Source: an uncultured Roseobacter sp. (GTDB lineage: Bacteria > Pseudomonadota > Alphaproteobacteria > Rhodobacterales > Rhodobacteraceae). Taken from it: DNA of 64,000 bases. Below the pieces are notes generated by a model, which worked only from the letters and a program-made list of their open reading frames with translations, ran no database searches and had not been told where the DNA came from. The DNA is taken from positions 1 through 64,000 of the forward strand of contig NZ_CANMDB010000005.1 of the NCBI RefSeq assembly GCF_947496515.1. The letters are read 5' to 3'. Position 1 is the first letter of the stretch. Every line of letters begins with the position of its first letter. Both the position numbers and the translations under genes were made by a program. This document shows positions 54,684 to 64,000 of the stretch, in pieces.

Positions 54684-55867
54684 TCCTGTTCCTCGACTTC
54701 TGCCCGTTTGAAGGGTCCATATTCCGTCAGCACCTCAATCTCTTCCTCGATCGCGCTCCGCTCCGCCTTCAGATAGGTCCCGATGGCGTCGGCAAAACCG
54801 GCGTCACGCACCCAGTGCAGCGACCAGGTCGGTGTCGGCAAGTAGCCGCGGGCCAGCTTGTGCTCACCCTGCGCGCCCGCCTCTACCCTCGAAAGACCCT
54901 GCGCTATCGCAAAATCAATGGCGCGGTAGTAGCAGAGCTCAAAGTGCAGGCAAGGGTGATGCTCCGTACAGCCCCAGTAGCGGCCGTATAACGCCTGAGC
55001 CCCGATAAAGTTCAGTGCCCCGGCGATCCAGCACCCGTTTCGCTCTGCCATCACCAGTGCCATATCATCGCGCAGCCGCTCCTGCGCATGGTCGAAAAAG
55101 GCGCGGGTCAGATAGGGTGTTCCCCATTTGCGCGCGCCCGTGTCCTGATAGAACGTCCAAAAGGCATCCCAATGCTCGGGTTCCAGCGTATCGCCGGTAA
55201 ACGTGTGGATGGTCCCGCCAAAGGCGTCAGCCTTGCTGCGCTCCTTGCGGATATTCTTGCGCTTGCGCGAGCTGAGCGAGGCCAGGAAGCCATCGAAATC
55301 CGCGTAACCATCGTTGCACCAGTGAAACTGCTGGGTCTTGCGCAACATCAGCCCCATATCTTCGCCCGCGTGCGCTTCGTCCTCGGTACAAAAGGTCAGA
55401 TGCAGCGAGGACAGCCGGTTGCTTTCGGCCAGTTGCACGGCCCCCTGGATCAGGGCGGCGCGGCCTGTCTGCTCAAACCCCGGGCGGACAAGCAACCGAC
55501 GCCCGGTTGCGGGCGTGTGTGGCACCGCAATCTGAAGCTTGGGATAGTAGCGGCCACCGGCCCGCTCATACGCATGCGCCCAGTTGTGATCAAAGATGTA
55601 TTCGCCCTGGCTGTGGGATTTCGCGTACATGGGCGCCACGGCGATCAGCTGGCCTGCGGCATGGGCCGTCAGGTACTGCGGCTGCCAACCAGTGCCGGTC
55701 CCGACCGACCCGCTTTGTTCGAGCGCCAGCAGAAAGCGGTGCGTGGTGAAAGGATCATTCGGGCGCGCGCCCGACGTCGTCTCCGGACACGCGCAGGCAT
55801 CCCAGTCGCTGGCGCTGATCTCGCTCAGCGAGGGCAGAACCCGGATCTCGATTTCATGTTGGTGCAT
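54680..55867 (-). CDS. FemAB-like GNAT protein (DUF482 family)
   Basis: A 395-residue protein of the peptidogalycan-biosynthesis/DUF482 family ([48 protein letters not shown]). These are GNAT-fold proteins related to FemAB amino-acyl transferases. The true reaction is unknown. AAAGG lies eight bases before the ATG at 55867; a GTG six bases upstream is in frame. Confidence 0.88.
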   Translation of the reverse strand: MHQHEIEIRVLPSLSEISASDWDACACPETTSGARPNDPFTTHRFLLALEQSGSVGTGTGWQPQYLTAHAAGQLIAVAPMYAKSHSQGEYIFDHNWAHAYERAGGRYYPKLQIAVPHTPATGRRLLVRPGFEQTGRAALIQGAVQLAESNRLSSLHLTFCTEDEAHAGEDMGLMLRKTQQFHWCNDGYADFDGFLASLSSRKRKNIRKERSKADAFGGTIHTFTGDTLEPEHWDAFWTFYQDTGARKWGTPYLTRAFFDHAQERLRDDMALVMAERNGCWIAGALNFIGAQALYGRYWGCTEHHPCLHFELCYYRAIDFAIAQGLSRVEAGAQGEHKLARGYLPTPTWSLHWVRDAGFADAIGTYLKAERSAIEEEIEVLTEYGPFKRAEVEEQE

Positions 55868-55915
55868 GGACACAGCCTTTGATCTTCGCTCTACCTGTGT
55901 CCGAAGGTCAAAGGA

Positions 55916-56683
55916 TCAAGCATCAAGCGGTGGCTTGTAGCCCTCGAAGGTGATATTTTGCGCCACGCTGCGGGCCTGCGCTTCATCCTCGGGCGACCGG
56001 ACCGTCCAGCACAGCACAGCCGCACCCTCGGCCTTGAGAGCAGCAACGCGGGGGCGCGCCAGATCGTGCATATTGTGGCTGATGAAGCTGCACCCAAGAT
56101 CCCAGTAGTCGGGAACGCCGCGCAACCGTGCGCGGGTCTCCTCCGGCAGGGTCCAATCGCGCGCTTCAAAGGCGTCCGTGACAAGGCCGCGCGGGATTTC
56201 GGGGCAGAGTTCCGCCATGCGGGCCACCGAGTGGGGGTTGAAGGACATCACCGCCACGGGGCCTGCGTATCCTGCGAGGGCCAAGGCAATGGCCTGCTCC
56301 AGCGGGCCGATGGCGGGGCCCATGGCACCGTCCTGATCCTTGATCTCGATCAGCAACGGCACCTGCCCCGACACAAGGTCCAGCACCTCTGCCAGATCGG
56401 GGATCCCTTCGTGACCGCCGCGCAGCGGGACCTGTGCCAGATCTGCCGCAGAGCGGGCGCGCACGGGGCCCGACCCTTCGGCCAGCCGATCCAGCGTGGT
56501 ATCGTGAAACACCATCGCACGCGCATCCGCACTTTGCTGCAGGTCGATCTCTATTCCGTAGCCTGCAGCAATTGCCGCCCGCACGGCCGCGCGGCTGTTT
56601 TCGGGCCGCCCGGCGCTCAGATCGTGCAGCGCCCGGTGCGCCAGCGGCACACGCAGAAAGACATCAGGCAAAGACGGGGTCAT
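55916..56683 (-). CDS. Glycerophosphodiester phosphodiesterase
   Basis: A 255-residue GDPD (UgpQ-like) protein: LAHRALHDLSAGRPENS, EIDLQQSADARAMVFHDTTLDRL and EIKDQDG carry the catalytic His, Glu, Asp. It hydrolyses glycerophosphodiesters to glycerol 3-phosphate. No signal peptide, so cytoplasmic. The ATG overlaps the RidA stop (ATGA). Confidence 0.93.
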   Translation of the reverse strand: MTPSLPDVFLRVPLAHRALHDLSAGRPENSRAAVRAAIAAGYGIEIDLQQSADARAMVFHDTTLDRLAEGSGPVRARSAADLAQVPLRGGHEGIPDLAEVLDLVSGQVPLLIEIKDQDGAMGPAIGPLEQAIALALAGYAGPVAVMSFNPHSVARMAELCPEIPRGLVTDAFEARDWTLPEETRARLRGVPDYWDLGCSFISHNMHDLARPRVAALKAEGAAVLCWTVRSPEDEAQARSVAQNITFEGYKPPLDA

Positions 56684-57138
56684 GAGATCTCAAAGATGCC
56701 TTCGATCTCCACAGCCACCCCAAGCGGCAGAGACGCCGCCGAAACGGCGGAGCGCGCATGCCGCCCCATGTCACCGAGCGCTTCGACCAGAAAATCCGAC
56801 GCACCGTTCACCACCTTGGGCTGATCGGTGAAATAAGCCGTGGAATTCACAAAGCCCGTCAGCTTGAGCACCCGTTGCAACCGGTCGATGTCACCGTCGC
56901 AGGCCGCCTTGACCTGTGCCAACAGGCTGATGGCGCAAAGCCGCGCGGCGGCTGCCCCCCCCTCGACCTGCATGGTCTCGCCCAGCTTACCGGTCACCAG
57001 ACCGTCCGGCCCGTTGGAAATCTGCCCCGATACGTAGAGGATATTGCCTGCGCGCACGAAAGGCACGTAGTTGGCCGCAGGTGCGGGCGCGTCGGGCAGG
57101 GTAACGCCGAGATCAGCGAGACGGGAAGCAATGCTCAT
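56680..57138 (-). CDS. RidA family protein
   Basis: A 152-residue YjgF/RidA protein of the longer YoaB-like subgroup (FVRAGNILYVSGQISNGPDG, VEGGAAAARLCAISLLAQ). RidA deaminates reactive enamines/imines. The usual catalytic Arg of archetypal RidA is not seen at the C-terminal motif, so the activity may differ. Start at 57138 has AGGATCC upstream. Confidence 0.9.
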   Translation of the reverse strand: MSIASRLADLGVTLPDAPAPAANYVPFVRAGNILYVSGQISNGPDGLVTGKLGETMQVEGGAAAARLCAISLLAQVKAACDGDIDRLQRVLKLTGFVNSTAYFTDQPKVVNGASDFLVEALGDMGRHARSAVSAASLPLGVAVEIEGIFEIS

Positions 57139-57448
57139 GGCAGGATCCTTTAAGTGCATGGCGCGGCCCGGGTGAGCCGCTGATGCGAAGTATGCGGATG
57201 CGTGCCCCGTGCACAAGCGCCAAGACCGATTTGCACGCCGAGAGAGCGCCGCAGCAGGCGGATCGGCATGAGCGATTTTTGCTCAGCTTCAAGCACATGC
57301 ACGCTCCGCTATAGACAGCTTGGCAGCCACCGCACTATGAGTCGCATGTCACTCAATCACCACAACTGCGTGATTCCCGCTGCCCCTGATCTAGGCTTTG
57401 CCGCCAAATACCTTAGCTATTGATTGTCGCTCTTACAGGATGATTCTC
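57139..57448. other. Promoter region between ridA-like gene and mlaA
   Basis: About 310 bases without a gene, serving divergent transcription. AATCAC (57355-57360) faces GTGATT (57370-57375) across nine bases, a possible operator. A short TGAGC/GCTCA hairpin with a T-rich loop is near 57267-57284. No confident promoter could be drawn. Confidence 0.4.
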
Positions 57449-58228
57449 GTGCCCCTATCTCCCTCCTCCAAGGTCAGCGTGCGATCCGGCCTTGCTCTCG
57501 CGCTGGTGCTTTCGCTCGGCGCCTGTGCAACATCGCAGGATCCCGCGACCCGGACCAACGGGGTCAACGACCCTTATGAGACCCAGAACCGCCAGGTTCA
57601 TGCGTTCAACAAGGGGCTGGACACCAATCTCGTGCGGCCCGTGTCGCAAGCCTACGGCGTCGTGCCGGTGGAACTGCGTGATAGGGTGAATGATTTCTCC
57701 AAGAACCTGTCGATGCCGGGTGTCGCGGTTAACAGCCTGCTGCAGGGCGATCTTCGGGGCACGGGCCTTGCCACCGTTCGCTTCGTGATGAACACCACGA
57801 TCGGGCTGGGCGGGTTCTTTGACCCAGCGTCCGAGCTGCGGATCCCCGATCACGACACCGACTTTGGCGAAACGCTGAACGTCTGGGGTGCCGGTGAAGG
57901 TGCCTATGTGGAGCTGCCCGTCTTCGGTCCCTCGACCCAGCGGGACACCGCAGGGTTGATCGTCGACATCTTTACCAACCCGCTGCGCTACAGCGGTGCA
58001 GTGGAAAGCAACCCGGCTGTCCGGCCCACTGCCACCACCGCCTCCGTGCTCAACGACCGCGAGAAGTTCAGCGACACCATCGACGGCGTGCTCTATGAGA
58101 GCGCCGACAGCTACGCACGCTCGCGTTCCATCTATCTGCAAAACCGCCGGTTCGAGCTGGGCACCGAAAGCCCGCAGGAAATCGACCCCTTTGCACCAGA
58201 CCCCTATGAGGATCCTTATGCCGAGTAA
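57449..58228 (+). CDS. mlaA: MlaA family outer-membrane lipoprotein
   Basis: A 259-residue lipoprotein with lipobox SLGACAT that removes misplaced phospholipids from the outer leaflet. Family motifs: NDPYETQNRQVHAFNKGLD, VNSLLQGDLRGTG, DFGETLNVWG, LPVFGPSTQRD. The GTG at 57449 has AGGA eight bases upstream; the ATG at 57440 is in frame and also possible. It overlaps mlaC by 11 bases. Confidence 0.94.
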   Translation: MPLSPSSKVSVRSGLALALVLSLGACATSQDPATRTNGVNDPYETQNRQVHAFNKGLDTNLVRPVSQAYGVVPVELRDRVNDFSKNLSMPGVAVNSLLQGDLRGTGLATVRFVMNTTIGLGGFFDPASELRIPDHDTDFGETLNVWGAGEGAYVELPVFGPSTQRDTAGLIVDIFTNPLRYSGAVESNPAVRPTATTASVLNDREKFSDTIDGVLYESADSYARSRSIYLQNRRFELGTESPQEIDPFAPDPYEDPYAE

Positions 58229-58820
58229 TCTTTCCCGCCGGGAATTCTTTGTCAGTTCCACTGTAGCTGCTGGTGTTCTGGCTGCCGGCCCCGCTGCGGC
58301 CCTCACCGAAGGAGAGGCCCGACAGCTCGTCGACCAGGTGGTTGCCGATATCGACCGGGTCATCACCTCCGGCGGATCCGAGGCCGCGATCCTGCGCGAA
58401 TTCGAAAAGCTGTTCCTGCGCTACGCGGATGTGAACATCATGGCGCAATACGCCCTTGGCGTGGACGGTCGCAGTGCCTCCAACGCACAGAAACGCGCCT
58501 TCAACGACGCCTTCACCACCTATATCACCCGGAAATACGGACGTCAGTTCCGCGATTTCATCGGGGGCCGGGTCGAGGTCAACGGCGCGCGGGCGATCCG
58601 CTCCGGCTATGAGATCGAGACGACGGCCTATCTGCGCGGTGACGGTCCTTTTGCGGTGAACTTCCATGTCTCCGACCGGTCCGGCTCGCTGAAGTTCTTC
58701 AATATCTATATTGAAGGGGTGAACCTGCTGCTCACCGAACGTGACGAGATCGGCGCCATGCTCGACCGGCGTGGCGGCAATATCGACGCGGTCATCAGTG
58801 ATCTGCGCAGCGCAGGCTAA
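58218..58820 (+). CDS. mlaC: MlaC family phospholipid-binding periplasmic protein
   Basis: A 200-residue protein that carries phospholipid between MlaA and the inner-membrane Mla transporter. The N-terminus NLSRREFFVSSTVAAGVLAA has a twin-arginine signal. Motifs: YADVNIMAQYALG, FTTYITRKYG, LKFFNIYIEGVNLLLTERDE. GAGG is six bases before the ATG. Pairing with mlaA on one transcript supports the role. Confidence 0.93.
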   Translation: MPSNLSRREFFVSSTVAAGVLAAGPAAALTEGEARQLVDQVVADIDRVITSGGSEAAILREFEKLFLRYADVNIMAQYALGVDGRSASNAQKRAFNDAFTTYITRKYGRQFRDFIGGRVEVNGARAIRSGYEIETTAYLRGDGPFAVNFHVSDRSGSLKFFNIYIEGVNLLLTERDEIGAMLDRRGGNIDAVISDLRSAG

Positions 58821-58919
58821 GTCACGCGATCCCTTTCGCTGACGTCACCGGATTTGGAAACGCGGCTCTGACATCACCGATGTCGGGCCGCGTTTGTCCT
58901 TGAGGCTAGTGTAACCGCG

Positions 58920-61097
58920 TTACCTGTCGCTGCCGCTTAGCCCGGGCTGATGGGTTTGCCCGCTTGAGCCACCGCCAAGAATGTCGCGCAAGAGCCCTTC
59001 AATCAGCCCGACGGGATTGCGGCTGGGCGTGGAGGGTGCTGGCGCGCGGACCTGACTTGAACCAGCGGGCTGGATCATCGGCAGCGGGCTCAGCGGGACC
59101 CCCTCGTGGATCCGCGACATGGTCTCGCGCCAGATGTCCGCGGGCAGCCCCGCACCTGTCACACCGGTCAACGGTGTGTTGTCGTCGTAGCCCATCCACA
59201 CGCCTGCCACATAATCCGCGGAGAAGCCGACGAACCAGGCATCCCGGGCGCTTTGTGTGGTGCCGGTCTTACCGGCAAGCTGACGCCCTCCGAACTGCGC
59301 CCGCTTGCCGGTGCCTTGCGAGACGACCTTCTCCATCATGTAGATCAGCTGCCGCGCCGCTTCCTCCTGCACTACGCGCTCGCCGATGCCGCCGCCGGTG
59401 CCCATCAGGGGCGTGTCCTCGCCCAGCAGGCGCAGTTCGACCAGCCCGTAGGGCTGCACGGAGGAGCCGCCGTTGAGGATGCCCGCGTAGGCCCCCGTCA
59501 TCTCGATGAGCGTGCTTTCCGAGACACCAAGCGCCAGCGCCGGGCCAGCGGCCAGATCACTTTCCAGACCAAAGTCGCTGGCCACCTGACGCACCACATC
59601 ACGGCCCACGAACTCGGAGATCTTCACGGCAGGGATGTTCAGACTGTCCGCCAGCGCGCGGGTCAGCGACACCTTGCCGTAGAACTGCTTGGAGTAGTTG
59701 CGCGGCGACCACGGGCCGGAGCCGGGGATGTTGATGGTCAGCGGCTCGTCGGTCACGGTGTCATTGGGCGAGTAGCCCAGATCCAGTGCGGCCGCGTAGA
59801 TGAAGGGCTTGAAGGCCGAGCCCGTCTGCCGGTTTGCCTGGACCGCGCGGTTGAACGCGCCCGCCACTTTGGTTTGCCGCCCGCCGACCATGGCGCGCAC
59901 CGCCCCGTCCGCGGACATCACGACGATCGCGGCCTGGGCCTTGCTGCCCTCCCGCACCTGATTTTCAAAGACGGACCGCATGGCCTCGTCCGCTGCGCGC
60001 TGAATACCGGCGTCGAGCGTGGTCTTGATGATCACATCCTCGGTGGTGTTGCGCGTAAAGAACTCCGGCCCGGAGGACATGACCCAATCGGCGAAATACC
60101 CCCCGGCACGGGCCTCTGCGGCCCGAGACAGCTGTGCTGGGTTGGCCTGTGCCGTGCGGGCTTCGGTATCGCTCAGATAGCCCTGTTCCTTCATCAGCCG
60201 CACGATGGTCGCCGCCCGGTTCTGGGAACGGGCCAGATCGTTGGTGGGCGCAAAGCGTGTGGGGGCCACCAGCAGGCCCGCCAGCATCGCAGCCTCTGCC
60301 GCCGTTACATTCGCGGCTGATTTGCCAAAGTACCGCTGGCTCGCTGCTTCGAACCCGCGCGCGCCGGCACCCAGAAAGGCGCGGTTCATGTAGATGGTCA
60401 GGATCTCGTCCTTGGAATATTTCGCCTCCATCGCCAGCGCATAGATCGCTTCGCTGGCCTTGCGTTTGATGGTCCCGCGGCGGCAGTCCGTTTCGTACTC
60501 CGCCTCCGTCTGGATCTCGGGGTCATAAGGCACACCAAGACAGAGCAACTTGGCCGTCTGCTGTGTGATGGTCGAACCGCCGTGACCGGACAGCGGGCTG
60601 CGCCCTTCGCTCAGGTTGATGCGGATGGCACTGGCGATGCCCCGCGGGCTGAGGCCGAAATGGCTGTAGAACCGCTTGTCCTCTGTTGCGATGATCGCAT
60701 GCCGCAGATGCGGCGACACCGTTTGCGCCGTGATGGCCCCGCCGAACTGATCGCCGCGCCAGGCAAAAACCTGGCCTTCCCGGTCGAGCAGTGTCACCGA
60801 CCCGCGCGCCCGGCCGTCCAGCAAGGCATTCACATCCGGCAACGTCGTATAATAGTAGCCGACCATCAGCCCCAGGATCAGGCAGGCAACCGCGCCAAGC
60901 CGCCACGTGATCCGCCAGATAAGCCGCAGAAACCAGTGAAGAATACGTGACAGAAAACCGCGGCGACGCGCGACCGGCTTGCGCCGGGCGGTCCGTCGTG
61001 CGGGCTGGGACTTGCGCGTGGTCTTGGCCTTGCGCTTGGCAGGTGCCGCGCGTTTGTCGGCGACCAAGGGCCGCCTGCCTTTACGTGAATCACTCAT
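58920..61097 (-). CDS. Penicillin-binding protein 1A-like (class A)
   Basis: A 725-residue bifunctional peptidoglycan synthase. A basic cytoplasmic N-terminus (~1-55) leads to a single helix at ~60-80. The GT51 transglycosylase follows (~100-280; ATEDKRFYSHFGLSPRGIAS, GGSTITQQTAKLL). The transpeptidase has SxxK in TGSAFKPFIY, SLN in ADSLNIPAVK and KTGTT near 600. Monocistronic. Confidence 0.95.
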   Translation of the reverse strand: MSDSRKGRRPLVADKRAAPAKRKAKTTRKSQPARRTARRKPVARRRGFLSRILHWFLRLIWRITWRLGAVACLILGLMVGYYYTTLPDVNALLDGRARGSVTLLDREGQVFAWRGDQFGGAITAQTVSPHLRHAIIATEDKRFYSHFGLSPRGIASAIRINLSEGRSPLSGHGGSTITQQTAKLLCLGVPYDPEIQTEAEYETDCRRGTIKRKASEAIYALAMEAKYSKDEILTIYMNRAFLGAGARGFEAASQRYFGKSAANVTAAEAAMLAGLLVAPTRFAPTNDLARSQNRAATIVRLMKEQGYLSDTEARTAQANPAQLSRAAEARAGGYFADWVMSSGPEFFTRNTTEDVIIKTTLDAGIQRAADEAMRSVFENQVREGSKAQAAIVVMSADGAVRAMVGGRQTKVAGAFNRAVQANRQTGSAFKPFIYAAALDLGYSPNDTVTDEPLTINIPGSGPWSPRNYSKQFYGKVSLTRALADSLNIPAVKISEFVGRDVVRQVASDFGLESDLAAGPALALGVSESTLIEMTGAYAGILNGGSSVQPYGLVELRLLGEDTPLMGTGGGIGERVVQEEAARQLIYMMEKVVSQGTGKRAQFGGRQLAGKTGTTQSARDAWFVGFSADYVAGVWMGYDDNTPLTGVTGAGLPADIWRETMSRIHEGVPLSPLPMIQPAGSSQVRAPAPSTPSRNPVGLIEGLLRDILGGGSSGQTHQPGLSGSDR

Positions 61098-61351
61098 AAG
61101 AACCTGCCCGGCTCATTGTTGTTTTTTACACCCTAGCTCTTTGGCGAGAGATTGTTGAGGGATCACAACACCGGCACCCGTTAATTATTTGCACTTTTTT
61201 TGTGCGATTTTTAAATATCGCACAATTCACAGGCAAATGTGAGGCGTTTTGGGAGGAACACCGCCGGTGAAACTTCCATGTTCCGCGCGCCGTGGCGTCT
61301 TCTTCACGCGCAAGCATCGCAGCTCCGGCTGCCAAGTGAAGGGGATGTTAG
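61098..61351. promoter_or_regulatory. glnK upstream regulatory region
   Basis: This AT-rich 250 bases lies between the PBP gene and glnK. TTGCAC and GTGCGA flank a T-run; GCAC-N7-GTGC at 61191-61205 matches the half-site spacing of NtrC boxes. A second, overlapping inverted repeat TTGTGCGAT / ATCGCACAA (61200-61225) has an 8-base AT loop. No sigma-54 -24/-12 element of correct spacing was found, so NtrC with the housekeeping sigma factor is the likelier mode, as known in Rhodobacter. Confidence 0.55.
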
Positions 61352-61690
<339 letters not shown>

Positions 61691-61721
61691 GCGCGGCGCA
61701 TCAATCAGGGATATATCACTC

Positions 61722-63035
61722 ATGAAGTTTCTCAACACTCTTGCCCCGGCCGCCGCGCTCATCGCGCTGCCGTCGTTGGCACTGGCTCAGGACGCCGCAC
61801 CCGGTTTCGATGAAATCGGCCCCTATATCATGACAACACTGCTGTTCCTCGTGGGCGGCTTTCTGGTGTTCTGGATGGCAGCCGGGTTTGCCATGCTCGA
61901 AGCGGGCCTGGTACGGTCCAAAAACGTCACCATGCAGCTGACCAAGAACATCGCGCTCTTTTCCATCGCGGCGATCATGTATTGGTTCATCGGCTTCAAC
62001 CTCATGTATCCCGGTGATTTCAACGGCTATCTGGCCTTCAGCATCACGCCGACCGTTCTGGAACCTGTGGGCCTGGCGGCAGCAGATGCCTCGCTGGACT
62101 ACGCATCTGTCGCGTCGGATTTCTTCTTCCAGCTGATGTTTGTCGCCGCGACGGCCTCGATTGTCTCGGGCGTTCTTGCCGAGCGGATCAAGCTGTGGCC
62201 CTTCCTGATCTTCGTTGTCGTTCTGACCGGGGTCTTCTACCCGATTTCGGGCGCGTGGCAGTGGGGCGGCGGCTGGTTGTCCGCAGCAGGCTTCAACGAT
62301 TTCGCCGGCTCCACCATCGTGCACTCCGTCGGGGGATGGGCGGCACTTGCCGGGGCGCTGATCCTCGGGCCACGGCTGGGCAAGTACAAGGACGGTCGGG
62401 TCAACCCAATGCCCGGATCGAACCTTGCACTGGCCACGCTGGGCACGTTCATCCTGTGGCTCGGTTGGTTCGGCTTTAACGGCGGCTCGCAGCTTGCGGC
62501 GGGCACCGTGGGCGATATCACAGATGTCGGCCGTATCTTTGCCAACACCAATATGGCAGCAGCCTCCGGTGCGATCGCGGCACTTATCCTGACCCAGATC
62601 CTCTACAAGAAGGTTGATCTGACGATGGTGCTCAACGGATGTCTGGCGGGCCTCGTCTCCATCACGGCCGAGCCTCTGGCGCCAACAATGTTCGGCGCAC
62701 TCTGGATCGGTGCCATTGGTGGTGTGATCGTGGTCTTCACCGTGCCGATGCTCGACAAGCTCAAGATCGACGATGTGGTCGGCGCGATCCCGGTGCACCT
62801 CTTTGCGGGTATCTGGGGCACCATCGCGGTCGTCTTCTACAACGGCGATGCGACCTTGACCGCACAGCTGACCGGCATCGTCGCCTACGGTGTGTTCACC
62901 TTTGTGGCGTCGCTGATCCTGTGGCTCATCCTCAAGGCAGTCCTGGGCATCCGGGTCAGCGAAGAGGCGGAAATCAACGGGCTCGACACGTCCGAGCTTG
63001 GGATGGAAGCCTACCCGGATTTCTCCAAAGGCTAA
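61722..63035 (+). CDS. amtB: Ammonium transporter
   Basis: A 437-residue channel with a cleavable signal (LAPAAALIALPSLALAQD) and 11 transmembrane helices. The conserved twin-histidine pore residues are in STIVHSVGGWAAL and IPVHLFAGIWG. FNLMYPGD and GWFGFNGGSQ are typical. It lies 31 bases after glnK and before a strong terminator. Confidence 0.96.
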   Translation: MKFLNTLAPAAALIALPSLALAQDAAPGFDEIGPYIMTTLLFLVGGFLVFWMAAGFAMLEAGLVRSKNVTMQLTKNIALFSIAAIMYWFIGFNLMYPGDFNGYLAFSITPTVLEPVGLAAADASLDYASVASDFFFQLMFVAATASIVSGVLAERIKLWPFLIFVVVLTGVFYPISGAWQWGGGWLSAAGFNDFAGSTIVHSVGGWAALAGALILGPRLGKYKDGRVNPMPGSNLALATLGTFILWLGWFGFNGGSQLAAGTVGDITDVGRIFANTNMAAASGAIAALILTQILYKKVDLTMVLNGCLAGLVSITAEPLAPTMFGALWIGAIGGVIVVFTVPMLDKLKIDDVVGAIPVHLFAGIWGTIAVVFYNGDATLTAQLTGIVAYGVFTFVASLILWLILKAVLGIRVSEEAEINGLDTSELGMEAYPDFSKG

Positions 63036-63060
63036 GCCTGCGGAAAGATCGGAAAACGAC

Positions 63061-63090
63061 AAAACCCGGGCGCAACCGCCCGGGTTTTTT
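63061..63090 (+). terminator. Intrinsic terminator after amtB
   Basis: CCCGGGCG (63065-63072) pairs with CGCCCGGG (63077-63084), loop CAAC, then TTTTTT. AAAA on the left could also let it serve the convergent aminotransferase gene. Confidence 0.92.
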
Positions 63091-63128
63091 GCATCCTGTA
63101 AGCCTCTTCGCCCGGAGGGGAGGCTGGG

Positions 63129-64000
63129 TCAGATCCCCACGTCGATGATCGCCTTTGCCAGCAGTGGCACGGTCTCGCGGTTCAGGCCCGCGATGTTCAT
63201 CCGGCTGTCCGCGACCATGTAAATCCCGTGCTGCTCCCGCATCTCGGCCACCTTCTCCGGTGTCGTGCCCAGCCGCGAGAACATGCCCCGGTGTTGCGCC
63301 AGAAAGCCGAAGCGGTCCGAGCCTGACAGCCGTTGCAGCTCGCTGGCCAGCTCGTGGCGCAGGCCCAGCATGCTCTCACGCACGTCGTTGAGCTCCGTCT
63401 CCCAGTCCGCCCGCAGCGCATCGTCGTTCAGGATCATGGTCACCAGCCGCGCGCCGTGATCGGGCGGAAAGGAGAAATTCTGACGGTTGAGAAAGGCAAG
63501 CGTCTCCTGATTGAGCTTGCGCGCCTCCGCCTCCTGGCTGATGGCCATCAACAGGCCTGTGCGTTCGCGGTAGATCCCAAAATTCTTGGAGCAGCTGGCC
63601 GCAATCAGGCATTCAGGCACCGAAGAGGCCACCAGCCGGGTCGCCTCTGCGTCCTCCTCCAGCCCTTCGCCAAAGCCCTGATAGGCGATGTCGATCATCG
63701 GCACAGCGCCAGAGCTAAGCAGCAGATCCACCACGGCCTGCCAGTCTGTCATGGTCAGATTGGCACCAGTCGGATTGTGGCAACACCCGTGTAACAGCAC
63801 CACGTCACCTCTGCGCACCGCCGCAAGATCCTGCATCATCCCGTCGACGTCCACGCCACGGCTGTCCGCGTCAAAGTACCGGTAGGGGACGGCCTCGATC
63901 CCAAGATAGCTCAGGATCGACAGGTGATTGGGCCAGGTTGGATCAGAGACGAAAACCCGCGCGTCGGGGTTCGCCATCTGCACGAGTTCAAAGGCCTGAC
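63129..64000 (-). CDS. Aromatic/aspartate aminotransferase (5' end outside window)
   Basis: A class I PLP aminotransferase; the C-terminal 290 residues are seen and the frame runs off the right edge. Motifs: NPTGANLT, the PLP-lysine region SCSKNFGIYRERTG, and ADSRMNIAGL at the C-terminus. This spacing (SxSKN-x-GLYxER-G) is that of aspartate/tyrosine aminotransferases. An in-frame start at 63983 is internal, not the true start. Confidence 0.92.
   Translation of the reverse strand, partial: QAFELVQMANPDARVFVSDPTWPNHLSILSYLGIEAVPYRYFDADSRGVDVDGMMQDLAAVRRGDVVLLHGCCHNPTGANLTMTDWQAVVDLLLSSGAVPMIDIAYQGFGEGLEEDAEATRLVASSVPECLIAASCSKNFGIYRERTGLLMAISQEAEARKLNQETLAFLNRQNFSFPPDHGARLVTMILNDDALRADWETELNDVRESMLGLRHELASELQRLSGSDRFGFLAQHRGMFSRLGTTPEKVAEMREQHGIYMVADSRMNIAGLNRETVPLLAKAIIDVGI

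Noticed and set aside
61170-61195. Possible sigma-54 promoter (GGCAC...TTGC) before glnK
   Set aside because: The GG and GC elements are 16 bases apart, where the -24/-12 promoter needs 10.

Overview
The window reads as chromosome (or chromid) of a marine-type alphaproteobacterium, most likely Rhodobacteraceae / Roseobacter group. The grounds are the high-GC housekeeping gene set, the split mnmD/oxidase pair, the Hint-domain protein, and a taurine-to-sulfite-to-sulfate locus (tpa, tauR, xsc, pta, YeiH exporter, soeABC) of the kind known from roseobacters. This assignment is an inference from gene content; no rRNA or tRNA gene was found in the window.

Region 1 (about 1-12,850) is an accessory block, less GC-rich than the rest. 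In order it holds an intact IS1182-type transposase, an H-NS-like protein, ArdA antirestriction protein, a large ParB-like protein, RadC, an exported thermonuclease-like protein, small secreted proteins of unknown function, a KAP-family P-loop NTPase, and a relaxase/MobC pair read leftward. Three copies of a hairpin-forming repeat lie just upstream of mobC and are a candidate oriT. There is no type IV secretion system and no integrase in view, so the block looks like part of a mobilizable plasmid or integrated element whose other end lies left of the window. The non-coding stretch before ardA holds a nested set of inverted repeats that could act on single-stranded DNA during conjugative entry.

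Region 2 (about 13,100-29,560) starts with a DbpA-like DEAD-box helicase and then carries organosulfonate catabolism. Tpa deaminates taurine to sulfoacetaldehyde, Xsc makes acetyl phosphate and sulfite, Pta makes acetyl-CoA, SoeABC oxidizes sulfite in the cytoplasm, and a YeiH-type permease probably exports the sulfur anion. TauR (MocR family) is the likely regulator and has candidate operator repeats upstream of its own start. Inside this region sit an orphan three-helix membrane protein with a CxxCH motif and an 820-bp gap with a perfect palindrome. A strong bidirectional terminator closes the region.

Region 3 (29,580-57,140) is dense housekeeping sequence with many 4-bp stop/start overlaps: dapA, lytic transglycosylase, EamA transporter with mnmD, the divergent oxidase, VOC protein, FMN reductase, two OmpA-type proteins, AraC-MGMT hybrid, Hint protein, nth with adenosine kinase, rppH, fadH-like reductase, LysR regulator, AhpD-like protein, CinA-like protein, sfsA, map, rsmD with a ferredoxin-reductase-like flavoprotein, peroxiredoxin, MscS channel, PhhB, FemAB-like protein, glycerophosphodiesterase and RidA.

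Region 4 (57,440-64,000) has mlaA-mlaC (outer-membrane lipid asymmetry), a class A penicillin-binding protein, glnK-amtB with an NtrC-like inverted repeat upstream and a strong terminator downstream, and an aromatic/aspartate aminotransferase cut by the right edge.
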